A stretch of DNA of 64,000 nt from Acanthochlamys bracteata (lineage: Eukaryota; Streptophyta; Magnoliopsida; Pandanales; Velloziaceae), in NCBI GenBank assembly GCA_019914995.1, contig CM034126.1, positions 12,839,001-12,903,000 on the forward strand, given 5' to 3'. The notes beneath the pieces are model-generated. The model had not been told where the DNA came from, made no database searches, and was given only the letters and a program-made list of their open reading frames with translations. Shown here in pieces: positions 25,056 to 36,669 of the stretch. How positions within the stretch are numbered: the first letter of the stretch is position 1; each line of letters begins with the position of its first letter. A program made the translations under genes and the position numbers.

Positions 25056-25992
25056 CTATTGATTGACAGTGTCTGGAAATCCGTGTAGCCTGGGAAAGAT
25101 CTTCCTCCTTTTATGTGACCCTTGTATTGATCTACCATGACGTCTTCGAGTTGCACGGTCCTCACTGACACTCAACTCTTGATGAAACAAAAGGCACAGA
25201 AGCGAAGATTTGAACTAAATATGTCATTCGCCTTAGGTGAATGACTATTTGGAGATTGATATATTGCAAACGTAATGTCTACAGAGCCTTTCAATTTCTA
25301 CTTTCTTCACCATTCAAACTGACAGGTTCTTCCATGCAAACAACGCAACTATCTGGAGAAGGTGATTCTGTATTATATCCCCAATGATCCATAGCATCCG
25401 AGTGACTGCAGGTTCAGAAACAAAAATTTGAAGTATTAACTTTTGACAATACAGATCAACACAAAAACTGCAAAGCGTATAACAACCCGCCTCAACCCTC
25501 AATTCCAAAATCCTCCGAGAAAATGAGTTGAACTTTTCTTCTGATGTATTGCCTGGACCAGAAAGGTCCAAAAACAAGATTGGAAAATCAGAGAACTGAA
25601 AGATTCTCAACAAGCTTTTTTATCAGATAATGGTCAATTCGGAAATGGACACTACAAGTTAATCACCTGAATATCTACTCCTCAGTTAGATACTGCTTTG
25701 GACTTCTTGATGCTATAAGAATACTGTAATGCCCTACTGGATATTTTCGGTTTTCTATCATCATTCATGTATTCCTCGTACTTATTCCTAAAACATATAT
25801 AAGCAAAATGAAGATAGATATACATTTACCCATAAACAATATGTGTGACAGAAATTATATTTGAAAGCATTAAAAGTAGAAGTTGGAAAGGCAGTAAACT
25901 ATAGCTTGCGGACAGTCACGGCTTACCAACGACCTCCTTTTCTTGTAGCTTTTCGTTCAATTCAAGAAAGTCTTCCTCAGATCCATATTGTC
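25056..25992 (-). CDS. Unrecognised spliced gene (partial model)
   Basis: Three exons join in phase: 25725-25787 ([19 protein letters not shown]), 25311-25405 ([20 protein letters not shown], then VVCMEEP) and 25056-25177 (basic [20 protein letters not shown], ending FPDTVNQ-stop at 25056). A further likely exon at 25927-25992 ([19 protein letters not shown]) is one base out of phase with the next, so a micro-exon or an indel lies between. The start is not found. The protein would be small, charged and coiled-coil-prone at its N-terminal side, with a CxxC-like CVVC and a basic, NLS-like tail. I do not recognise the family. The evidence is reading-phase agreement across two junctions and protein-like composition. 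Confidence 0.4.
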
Positions 25993-26459
25993 CTTAATGG
26001 TAGAAGCACCTCTTCAGAAATTGGTCTATTTTTCTCACAGCAGTTTTCACAATACAAGTTGTTAATATATAACGGAAAACATTTATAAAAAAACTGAATT
26101 GAAAAAGGAACGAAGATTACAAGAAAGATCATACAAAAAACGTCTATAAAGAAGACAAAGAAAAAATATTTAAAGTACCTATTATCTATTCTGAAAGTTC
26201 AAAAGTTCTACTGATAATATTTCTCAGATCTTCGTCTGATAATTACTACGAGCAAAACTGAATACAGTAAAATGCTGCACATGTATAGCATCAAATAAAC
26301 ATTGTGGCAACATGGCTGATGCTATTCAAGTCGAAATTTGTTTCTGATAGGTTAAAAGTACCTGCTTATTGATAACAGAGAGAAAGATTAACCTTAGGAA
26401 GGTAATCTTAGTAATAGAGAGCAAATATTAGATGTTTGATGTTACTTATCCTCTCCTTA

Positions 26460-26690
26460 TTTTATCTTTTTATTCTAATTTTTATTTTATATTTTTAATA
26501 AATCTTTTAAAATATTATACAAAATTTTTCAAAATTTAAAAAATATAAAATTTTCTACATTATGAAATATTATTATTACTTGTTATTATATTTTTTTAAT
26601 AAATAAAACTCATTTTTAAATAATTTAAAAAATATTTTTCATTATAAAAAAAATTCCTTTTACTAAACACTCTTAAACATTTTCTTAGTT
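26460..26690. repeat. AT-rich MITE-like block
   Basis: The A/T core has the same order of motifs as the block at 10990 (a TTTTATATTTTTAATA segment, then TAAAAAATATAAAA, then a TGTTATTATATTTTTTTAAT segment). It ends near CTAAACACTC. Confidence 0.4.
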
Positions 26691-27059
26691 CTAATCCTCT
26701 ATTCAAGTATGTATACTAAATTTTATGAGTTCTATTTTATATTTTAGATCATATCTAATGTTGGATTTTGACTTTATGGTACGATTGATCTTGTATTTTA
26801 TGTAAGGAGTCATAAATACAAGTGCCTGATTCTACTCTTATACAAATAATAATAGAAAGAGATTTCTTTTTGTTATCTTCTTGCTCGACCAACAAGTCTA
26901 ACAAAAGACTTGGCTTATTTTGGTTTAAAAAAGTAATACTAATATTCCAAATCCCCTGCCTAATCATTTTTCGTAATACTAATATACGGGGACCTTGTTC
27001 TCAGTTCTGTATCAAGAACTTACAAAACTACAGAATCTAGACCAGAGTTCGCAATACTT

Positions 27060-27300
27060 CTAAGGAACATTTAATTTAGCTTATCAAATAGTTTTCATTT
27101 AAAAAATTATATCTCCGTATTTTTTTAATAAAATTTCTACAGTATTTTATTAAAAAAATTTACTTACAAAATACTAAAAGTTAATATTATAAAAGATTAT
27201 ATATATAATAATAATTATTATTTATAAAAAAAATCAAACTCATTTTAAAAAAAAACTCTAAAATAGGTTTTTTTTTATAAAAACTCCTTATTATAAGCAT
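27060..27300. repeat. AT-rich MITE-like block
   Basis: An A/T core with the same style of runs and spacing. Ends are poorly defined. Confidence 0.35.
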
Positions 27301-27584
27301 TTCCAGACGTCCCTGTGAACGAATTTCCAAAAAGACAACCATGTAGTGTTATTCCCGACAGGAGTACAACAAAACATAACACATGCCTAGACTTGCAAAA
27401 CGCTTGCAAAATTAAAATAATATTCGAAAGTTTGAAAACACAAATGATTTCATTGGATGAACTATTCAGTTCATGATGATCTCTTTTGTCAAGCTACTCA
27501 TACTGATGAATACATGAAACAGAGAAACAAACTTTCTCATACCATAACTTGTTATGCTGGAAGGCACCATAGCTTGGGTCTTCA

Positions 27585-30009
27585 TCACCGAGGAATGGCA
27601 AAGTCTAGGTAAATGACAGAAAAAAATGGGAAAGTAATCAGTCGCGGAAAACCTAAGGAGCAAATCTTCTTTGGTGCACATTCCTACTAACAAAAAGGAG
27701 CTCAGTCTGGCAGCAAAGATATGAGAATTCAAAGTTAAACACACAAACTAATAATAACTTTTGATACAAAGGGTTCATGAACTGAGCAGCACTGCTAGAA
27801 AGACACAAGAATTCAATATCACCTTCTACCACAACAGACCGTTACCTCTTAAATATGCATTCAACACATTTTTCTTGTCAAGGTATTCAAGAGGAACAAT
27901 AGATAAGGCATCTAAGGTAAAGTCAAAACGATGAAAGAATATGGTCCAAAGGAACCACAGATCTTCTTGATAAGAAATAACAACATAAAGAAGGAATTGA
28001 TCTTTCATAGAAGATAATGCCAACAGGAGGAGAATTAAGCTAGATCTGTCTTTAGTTACTCGATACAGTTCAAATTTCACAATATTTTTCCCCTAGACAG
28101 CAGAAAGATGTCAAACTGTACTGCACCACAAAATCAGCTGCCTTCATCACAAAGGTAATGCACGTCCTATACCATGAAGTAGGGAAAGTGTCAAACATGG
28201 ATACAATTGCTCTTCAAAGTAATTACAGAAATAATGGGAGAAATGCGGTAGAATTAACCAAAATTCTTCACATGTTCTAAATTAAGGCTCCAATTCACAA
28301 TACTTTCTAAAAAAATTTACATGATAAAGATTCTGCACAACTAAATAGCAATGCCATATGAAAAGAAGCTTTATCCGAAAGGGATGCACACAGCCAAACT
28401 ACTTTCATAAAATGCAAAAGGAGCAGCTGACTACTGTTTTCCCAAACATATGCATTACAAACTTCCATTTGCAACCAATAGTATAATCTAAAAGACCTAA
28501 AAGTTGAATGACATAGAGTAAAACATATAGACACAAGGAACTACATATATCACAGTCAACACCAACCACACTGTCACATGCTACAACTACATAAGAAACT
28601 CTGTTGGGCACATCTCAACCAATGTTACTGTCAATTCATTAATATGAAATAGTACTCCAAGAAGTCTATGACATTTGGTACAAGGACTGCTTCTGATCTT
28701 AAAAATTTAAGGAATCGGGTACATTAATCTGCTAGAGAAAATTGTGCTTATAAATGTTGACTTAAAAAATATGGAAACAACAAGCTTTTTATGGACTAAT
28801 AAGACCTTCATCACTCAAAGGTAAGATCTGGTTTCTCAAACGAGGTCCTCCAGACAACTTTGATCAGATGTCCTTGTTTAAACCTAACATACATCAGCAT
28901 TATCCAAATCATCAAATCTCTTCAAAGAAAATCAAAAAAGTATTTGTACCAAAATCATAGATCTACTTCTTCAAACACATAAATTAAGAAGAACATTGTA
29001 AACAAGCTAATTTGCATATCAGCATGACTTTCGGTTTGGATAAGTAAGATGTTGGCGGAATCACCTTACATTTTTGACATATCAATATCTGGAGTTTGTA
29101 GAATTCTTGACTAACATAAACTATGTTCTATAAATGTCAAAACAATACTGTCTCTTAAGGTTTTTAGAAATGGAAGTTCTCAGTGTGATAAGAGGGTTTC
29201 TGGGGGAAGAATTTTATAGTGACAATGACAAGGCCATAGGGGACTAGGTAGCTCGTGTTTACTTTAAACATCTGTCTTCAAATTAGCTTCGGTGCCAATG
29301 TGTCTTACTTCTGATGTATAACAATAGCTAATTCTCTCACTTTCAATCAATATGAAGGGAGAAAGTCAAGTTCAATTCTGATGAGAAGAGGGAGCGTAAG
29401 CTCCCCTCTGACTCCAATTACCCACTCACTCAACTAACTCTACTGATGCACAAATGAGAACCCATTACGACATACTAATACTTCAAATGCAAGTCCACGA
29501 CCAAAGCACAAAGCAAAGATAGTACTAAATAAACCAATGAAAAGTATGGATAATGGCTTAAAGTATGGACGAATCCAACAGAAACCAAGCAATAAAAAGT
29601 CTAGCTTACATTCAGCCATTTAGCACAAGATAATATCGAATTTGTTTTTAAAAATGAAAGTCATAAGCAAAGACGATCTCTCTCGATTCTTGTACCTTGA
29701 GATAGCCAACTCCAGCATCGGGAGTCTACGGCAATGTACGATTTTAGGCGTGCTGAAGCAATTGCATTGTGCAGAGGCATCATTGATTCCATGCTTCCCA
29801 ACAAAGCCGGCGCTATCGATCTATAAGAGATCAGACAAGATCACAAACTAATCCGTCCCAATACATCAGAGAGAGAAAGAGAAAGAGAAGGACCTGGCAA
29901 TCATTGCGGCGGTCCTCCTCGACGAAGCATGTCTGGAGAGTTGTGGAGCGGAGCGAAACGCCGGGTAGCGGGCAGCGATGGAGGCAGCGGAGCGGCAGAT
30001 GGACGCCAT
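27585..30009 (-). CDS. NUCLEAR FUSION DEFECTIVE 6 (NFD6)-like protein
   Basis: Three exons, 29894-30009, 29696-29820 and 27585-27604, keep phase and give 86 residues. The N-terminus (MASICRSAASIAARYPAF) is a Ser/Arg/Ala-rich organelle targeting peptide. The second exon carries the family core MESMMPLHNAIASARLKSYI followed by AVDSRCWSWLSQ. The last exon is only 20 nt, lies 2.1 kb downstream, and supplies DFAIPR-stop, matching the short C-terminal tail usual in this family. NFD6 is a small mitochondrial protein needed for karyogamy in the Arabidopsis female gametophyte; the molecular role is unknown. In other plants the genes show alternative 3' exons, so other isoforms may exist within the 2.1-kb intron. 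Confidence 0.82.
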
Positions 30010-30163
30010 CGCTGACAGAAGCTGAGCTGAACTTTGTTGGCTGGCACTAAACCCTACTACTTTGTCCGCCCCTATCACATAAGTGGGCTCATATAATTCT
30101 AGACCAGTTGGCTCCTACTATTTAAGTCCATTAAAAATTTCATAAAACAGCTATACACACTTG

Positions 30164-30481
30164 AGACGTGTTTACCAATATTTGAATTCAGTTTTTTTTA
30201 ACAAAAACTCTACTTTCAATTTAATGCCATAAATGACTTTATTTCAACTTTTGAAGTTGATCCAAACACTCAAAAGAGTGTTTTTAAACTCACTTTTTTA
30301 AATGTAAATATAAAAATTAAATTAAAAATTAAAAATATTTAATAAAAAATAATTTTTTATATAAATTTTGTATTAATAATAAATTTTTAAAATAATTTTA
30401 AATTTTTTGATAAAAAATATTTATTTTAAAACTTTTATTTATTTATATTAAAAATGAATTAAAAAATTGGTAAACACGTCT
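30164..30481. repeat. AT-rich MITE with 16-bp perfect inverted ends
   Basis: AGACGTGTTTACCAAT (30164-30179) is the exact reverse complement of 30466-30481, and the similarity continues inward for about 20 more bases. The 318-bp core is A/T-rich with no coding capacity. I could not see a target-site duplication. This is the best-preserved member of the dispersed AT-rich family. Confidence 0.7.
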
Positions 30482-32860
30482 AGAAGTACTACGCCCAAAC
30501 AATTTCACCCAAACACCCAATTATGTATAATTACTATATTACAAAAAATTATCACAGTTTAGATTATACTTCTTTTTTTTGGGGGTTCGACGAATAATAC
30601 TTTCTTTTCCTGACAATGTTATTCAAGATTGCTTATCTAATATGTTGTACGCATATTTAGCTTCAGTCCAAACAAAAGAAATGAATACGAGTCCTCGAAG
30701 ATAGGTGTTTCAACCATTACGGGAAACAAAATAAGATGATCAGAAGGATGGCCTTACAACACAAACACCGAAGCACGGTAGCAAGTGAAAAGCCCTTCCT
30801 AAAAGAACGTTCTTCATTGATCAAACAAACCAATTGCTGCCACAACTAACAAAGAAAACAACTAGCTTCACATGGCTAGAACTGTTTTCAATAACCTGCT
30901 CTTTGTTTATTGAGTATCCACGCACATTCAAAAGACAAACACAAGCTTTCTAAACAGACATATATGTTTCTTTTTTTTACTAGACAATAACAACAGCATA
31001 TAAGAAGTTGCCTATCACATGCTTTGTATCAAAAACATTTGGCTAATGCTTTGTTCCATCGCAAAAACTACTAGCAACATATACTCAAGATCTGTGCTAG
31101 TTTCAGGAAAAGACAAAAAGTAAAGTAGCAAGTATTTCAGGATCCCAAGATTCAGCGTATCCAAATGCATAGCATACAACTTGCACAATCGCTACTATGT
31201 AGGAAAAGTACAGGGAAGGATATCGGTCCTAATCAATACAAAAATAAAACATGTATTGTATTAACTATTAAGCAAGCTAAATTACAACCAGAAATGTGCT
31301 CAATATACAAATGTAGTCTAAGGAACTCAGATCTGGGCATGACTAGAAAGTAACAATCAAGACCAGTAAAAGCTGTCACCAAAAGCCTTGAGGGGCTACC
31401 AGAGTTGCACAAAAACACTGAGTACATGCTGTTTTGAAAAGATCCATATTGCTGCTAAATGTTGTTAAACTGTAGAAGTATAAGTTCAACAATTGAAAGA
31501 AGTTTAACACCACAATTGAGTATATACAAGGCTGTACTAGCTAAAGTCTCATCAAGATTAGGAAAACATAAGAAATGCTTCAAGTTACTACTCATTCTAC
31601 AGTACTACTTACCTATAATCACTCTACACGCATCTAGCCAGAAGATCACTGGAGTACATAGCAATTGAAGGGACCAAAGTTTGGAGATTTTCAGCATTAT
31701 GCTTATATGTAACACTAAAGTCAACACAAGGTCAATGCAAAAATTACAGTAATGGCTTTGAATCCTGTTCCTACTTCCTCTACCATAGTGCAATCAGCCT
31801 GCCCATGCCCCTTTAAATTTAAGGATAGCAAAGACTAGAAAGGCAACTCCACTACAGAAGCCGAGAACTGTAGTTGAACGTGTGATCAACAGACTCAACA
31901 GTCAACATAATATTTTGGAAATCAACTTTTACGGAGATAGCTAAAACCAGTCGCATTAGGCAAATAGATACGTCACCTGGGGGCCTGAATAAATTTCATG
32001 ACATGAGCAATAGAACACTAACTATGAACACCAGTTATCTAATTAAATAGTCATATCAGCTACTATAAGGATCAAACAGAAACTTTTTCTTAATAGCATA
32101 AGGTACATTGGCAGGGCCCAATCTCGAATGTTATTAATCTGAACAACGAGGGAGATCCTAATTGATTTCATGCATGAATAGCACATCAGCTATGAACATC
32201 AATTATCTAATTAAATAGTCACTTCAAGTTGCGTACGGGATTTTAATTCCTGCACTTGTCTAAATGGCCTAAATTATAACTGACATGGCCCAATCTTGGT
32301 TGTCAATGGTATATCACGCTCTAAGAAAAAAATCTTGTCCATGACATGTAAGTAAGCACCTTAACCTGATTCTACATGCCTGGCAACTTAGTTTACATTC
32401 TGAGCATTATAGTCAAGGTTCTAACTCATTATAGATATTGACATCATCTTGCTCACAACATAACACAAAATGGAACTATTCCGTAAAGAGCAACAGAAAC
32501 TTAGAGGGAATCAGTTAATGAAGTCAAGTAAAAGAGGGAATCCAATTTGTCTAAAGGTAGTGCCAAAAGAAGTCAAATCAGCTATGAACAAGTTATATTT
32601 CTGATCCCAAATTCCAATCTACATACCCAATCAACATGAATGAAGACAAAGAAGCTGAAGTTCAGTTCTCAACCTAAACTCACAGCACTACGTCATTTAA
32701 CGACTACAATTCACAGCTACCATTCAGTTACCTTTACATTTCACCACTAAACTAGACACATGTACATGAAGCAGAGGCAGGGAAAGGGAACAACTAACCC
32801 AATCAATTGATCAACAATCAGTGACCAGGATTCTACATCATCATCATCTCTGTTCACCAT
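30482..32860. other. No gene seen; 3' flank of the next gene
   Basis: Only short open frames of noisy composition. The right part is the 3' UTR side of the F-box-associated-like gene; untranslated exons cannot be excluded. Confidence 0.4.
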
Positions 32861-32863
32861 GCT

Positions 32864-33922
32864 TCATTTGCCAAAGCCACCACCTATCACTACGGTCGCT
32901 TTGTGGTCAACAATGTGGGGAACACAATTCTCTGGTGAAAGCCCCTCCCCACCACCCAGTTCAGTCTCGCGGACAGATCCAGTGGACATGTCAATGCCCA
33001 CCACACGGCCACCATACAGAAGCATTGCCTCAGGGCCATTGCCCTGGAACTTCAACAGGCAGACCTGATCCAGGCACCAACCAACTACTTCGCAACCATC
33101 CCAGCAATCGGCCAGATCAGATTCCCCCAGAGTGCAAAGTCCAACCTGAACCCACTCATCTTTCGGGCCAGCAAGAGCAAACATCTCCAGAGTGGACCCA
33201 ATCATGCGAGCGCAGCAGAGCCGGCCACCTGCCTCCCCGATCTCCCAACGCTCCAATGGATCCCATCCCCGTGGGGGAGCCAAAGTCCGTGCCACACAGG
33301 AAACAGTGTCATACGCCAAGATAAATCCTGATTCCATACGAAAGTATGCCGCATTGCCGACAGATAGGCCAGACGAGAGGATCAACCCACCGGTGAAAGT
33401 TAATTCACCATCTGTAGCAAGCTTAGTGCTCCACTGCCATGTGGAAGAAGAGAACACGTGGAATGCAATCGTGGGAGTATTTTTCTTCTCCTCGAAAGCA
33501 GCAACAACATAGAACGATCGAGTGTTGTTTGGATCGATTACGAGAGAAATAACGGCAGCCAACGTAGTGACCGGGGGACGAGGAAGTGCTATAGCTTTAG
33601 ATCGAGAGGTAGCGGGGTTAACGATGTAGTAAGAAGACCACGGAGAGCAGAGAAGTAGAAGACCGCAAGAGGATACAACAGGTTGAGCGGTGGGAGGGCA
33701 GCAAAAGGAAATTATCGGTTGATTGCCACCGTTGAACGGAGCAAACGATGCGGTATTTGTCGCCGACCTGAAGAAGATTCCAGAAACACGGCGAGCCGGC
33801 GGAGAACCGCTGGAATCAGAAGAAGCATCGGCGAGAATCCATCCGTCTCCATCGATGTCGTCGGGAAAAACACACTCCCCGGCGTGATCCAATACCACCA
33901 GAGATTTCGATTTCCCGCTCAT
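32864..33922 (-). CDS. F-box-associated/kelch-like protein without an F-box
   Basis: A single uninterrupted frame of 352 residues begins MSGKSKSLVVLDHAGECVFP. The body looks like a beta-propeller of the plant F-box-associated type: PVVSSCGLLLLCSPWSSYYI, VNPATSRSKAIALPRPP, then repeated strands such as FYVVAAFEE, IAFHVFSSSTWQW and GFILAYDTV. No F-box (about 40 residues near the N-terminus) is visible, so a role as an SCF substrate receptor is not implied. It could be a truncated F-box relative or an independent propeller protein. GC content is higher than the surroundings. The reading frame is intact; exact family membership is uncertain. Confidence 0.7.
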   Translation of the reverse strand: MSGKSKSLVVLDHAGECVFPDDIDGDGWILADASSDSSGSPPARRVSGIFFRSATNTASFAPFNGGNQPIISFCCPPTAQPVVSSCGLLLLCSPWSSYYIVNPATSRSKAIALPRPPVTTLAAVISLVIDPNNTRSFYVVAAFEEKKNTPTIAFHVFSSSTWQWSTKLATDGELTFTGGLILSSGLSVGNAAYFRMESGFILAYDTVSCVARTLAPPRGWDPLERWEIGEAGGRLCCARMIGSTLEMFALAGPKDEWVQVGLCTLGESDLADCWDGCEVVGWCLDQVCLLKFQGNGPEAMLLYGGRVVGIDMSTGSVRETELGGGEGLSPENCVPHIVDHKATVVIGGGFGK

Positions 33923-33929
33923 TTTTCAA

Positions 33930-35020
33930 TTGATTGATTGATCAAAACGATTTGAGAAACAAGAGAGGAAAAGATGAAAATGAAAATAATGGCTTCAAAT
34001 TGTTGGATTTTGTTTTTTAATAAGGCGAAAAGCAAATGAGAGAGAAATGACAGGGGAGAGCGGGCTTTTATAAGGAGTGGAAAAAACAGACCGTTGATTG
34101 GAATTGACGGACGGCATAAAAAAGATAGCGTGACGGAAAGGGAAAGCTTTTTTAGGAATCTCGAAACGCGACCGAGGAAGTTGGAACTCAAATGGGTCCG
34201 TATGTTAATAGACCAATTGCTGAGAAGTACAGAGATTTTATTACGTATGAACCTTGAGAAGAATCTTTTCTGCGATTCGAATCTAAATGGTTCGAAAATC
34301 AGCGTGGAGCTTTGTTTAAAAAGAAGTTTCTATTTAACAGGATTTAATTAGTGGTGCAGAACAAGGCTCGTTTGTTGGTTATATTATGGGCCACAGATTC
34401 TTCAGCCCATAATCCAATTATTACATGACAAGTAAACCCAATCAAAGAATTAATTCTTACGGTAAGAGCTGTGGGAAGAACCATTTCGTACAGCCAGCCC
34501 AACCCAAGTTATGATATCGATTATCTATTTCAGTATTTGGCCTGAGTTGAATTCTGAGGTACTACACTCTATTCGAGCTATATCCAAGGTTTATGTATAG
34601 TTATTATGTATAAGATCATGGAGTCAAGCATATTCACTGCAGCCTCAATTATAGATAATCTCAACTAAATCGAAGTTTGATATAAGATTTAAATTGTTTT
34701 AAGTTGCCGGTGTTAGAAGGAGGTGATTCGAAAATAGAAGGTGGATATGAGGTTATATAAATATGACGTTCATGATAGGTAAAGCAAAGGCTTTCTACCA
34801 TCTGAAGAATGGATTAAACAGAACAAAATTTGATATTTATGTATAACTTCGCAAATTAGAAACCACGACGAATTGTCACCAAGTCACTAGTTTCATTGAC
34901 CTAAAATGAGCAAAGCAACTTCTTTCTCCAAAGAATTGTTGTTGGAAAAGGAGAGTAAGGTGCAATATTAATTAAGCAACGACATTATAATCAAAACCAT
35001 GCAAAATATTCTCAATCAAG
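33930..35020. other. Intergenic, no gene seen
   Basis: The leader and promoter of the F-box-associated-like gene occupy about 33930-34200. The remainder has short chance frames and GGGCC/GGCCC motifs near 34390-34410. Confidence 0.5.
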
Positions 35021-35023
35021 CAT

Positions 35024-35509
35024 TCAACCAAAACACTGATCATCCGGCAAGGGTCCCGGCAACGATCCTTTCTCGACGAACTGCAGTCCGAACACCACAA
35101 CAATTGCGAGCGCTGTCAAATAAGACAACCCTTCAACAACACCGAGAAGCCCGAATGGTCCTGCCGGCAAACCACTGCCTGTCTTGGCTTTAGTGTAAAT
35201 CGACCACCCAACAATTCCCGCCAACACTAAGTAGCTAACTCCTTCCAACGCTCCCAACGACCCACCGGGCCCTGGTGGCAAGCCGCAGCCTGTCGTCTTC
35301 AGAGTATAGAGAGAGTAAGCGATCACCGGAATCGATACAAGCCCGCCAACCCCTGCCGCCAGTTCTACGCTGCTGCTGCTGCCTCTATCCGTACTGTTTG
35401 TATTCTTTGCTTTGCATGAGATAGGAGTGCTGGAGCGGTAAGTTTCGTGTAACAATGTTCTTCGGGGTACAGTTGTTACCGGCGGAGACAACAGATACAG
35501 CAACGCCAT
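35024..35509 (-). CDS. Plastid-targeted membrane protein, unknown function
   Basis: I use the start MALLYLLSPP at 35509; an in-frame ATG at 35539 would add ten residues. The 161-residue product has a chloroplast transit-like N-terminus (Ser/Thr/Arg-rich to about residue 50) and then four hydrophobic segments. They come in repeated pairs: YSLYTLKTTGCGLPPGPGGS and YTKAKTGSGLPAGPFGLLG follow similar helices, so the domain is an internal duplication. The tail LPGPLPDDQCFG is characteristic of a conserved plant and algal family of unknown function. A thylakoid or envelope location is inferred. No introns. Confidence 0.75.
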   Translation of the reverse strand: MALLYLLSPPVTTVPRRTLLHETYRSSTPISCKAKNTNSTDRGSSSSVELAAGVGGLVSIPVIAYSLYTLKTTGCGLPPGPGGSLGALEGVSYLVLAGIVGWSIYTKAKTGSGLPAGPFGLLGVVEGLSYLTALAIVVVFGLQFVEKGSLPGPLPDDQCFG

Positions 35510-35514
35510 TGCAG

Positions 35515-36665
35515 TTTCTAGAAGATGAAGAGAGAACAATTTCCCTAAATTACGCTATCTGCTTCACTATACTTGGTTCTTTTCCAGCTTATCTGACTGT
35601 GAACGTTCTCCACCGTCTATTTCAATTGACAAGTTTAACAACTAAAGAGCAAGTAATACACCTATATGGGCTAAAGTCCACTTTACACGGGCCAGTTAGT
35701 CCACAAAGATAATTGACGACTGGGCCTAACTTGAATGGGACGAAGGAGTGGATACCAACCTACCACCAATGATTCTTCTCTAAATTAAGAAAATCTGTGA
35801 AGAGTTGGAGGTACAATAATATAACTGATTCCACCACATATAGACAAACAACTACAGCTGTCTTCTGCTGAAAGCTAGGCCCCGCCCACCACCACAATCA
35901 GTGGTCCGCAAAAAATATTTTCTTTGGACTATATATAGGTACAAAATTGATTACGGGCCTACACTACCAACAACCACGGCTCAAATTATATAATCAGAGG
36001 CCCAATCACACTCGTCTCCAATCGACCAGGGAGAATTCGACTAGCGCAATTCTTTTGGCAATCGGGAGCTTTTCTTTCGTGCAAACGAGTCATCCAACGG
36101 TGAGGAGGAAGAGCTCTTTGAGAATCGAATGAGCTACGTGTCAGCTCTACAAACAAAGAACATATAAACACAGAAAAAGCATTAATCCTTGAACTTCTCT
36201 TTCTCCTGAAACCAGCAAGCAAGCACAAAACACCAACTCAGGAAAGCTATCCAGTAAATAAAATAGGAAACGAAGCAACTGAGGGTATAGTGACCCGCAA
36301 GTACAAGCTAATCTAACATAAGGAAACCAACAGAGTTCATTTATAGGAACAGACCTGAAAAATGAAAAGGAGACAGGATTCATCAACGGCTATTGAGAAA
36401 TTTGAAGTGAGGTTGGTTTTTGGAGGGAAGTTCACCACCTCATACGTTATATAACTGCCATTTGAATGTAAAGGAGCACCAACGGCCGAATCAAGAACTT
36501 ATGCAAATAGAGAGTACTAACTAACTTTTAAAAAAGGAGGGAAAAACTCCTGCTGCCTACACAAACCAAATTCCCTCCATCCAAAAGTTTTCAACAAAGT
36601 TCAAGGCTCCCTACAAGATACCTATAAATAAATAATAACTCACCATCTTTCCCCACAGTAAGTCA
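35515..36665. other. Intergenic, no gene seen
   Basis: The promoter of the plastid membrane-protein gene (GGGCC motifs near 35692 and 35723) and the 3' UTR side of the ANP32-related gene. Open frames here are chance. Confidence 0.5.
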
Positions 36666-36669
36666 TCCA

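Larger units (their letters stand above)
26000..27580. other. Intergenic, AT-rich, no gene seen
   Basis: Holds two AT-rich MITE-like blocks and the 3' flank of the NFD6-like gene. No supported open frames. Confidence 0.5.
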
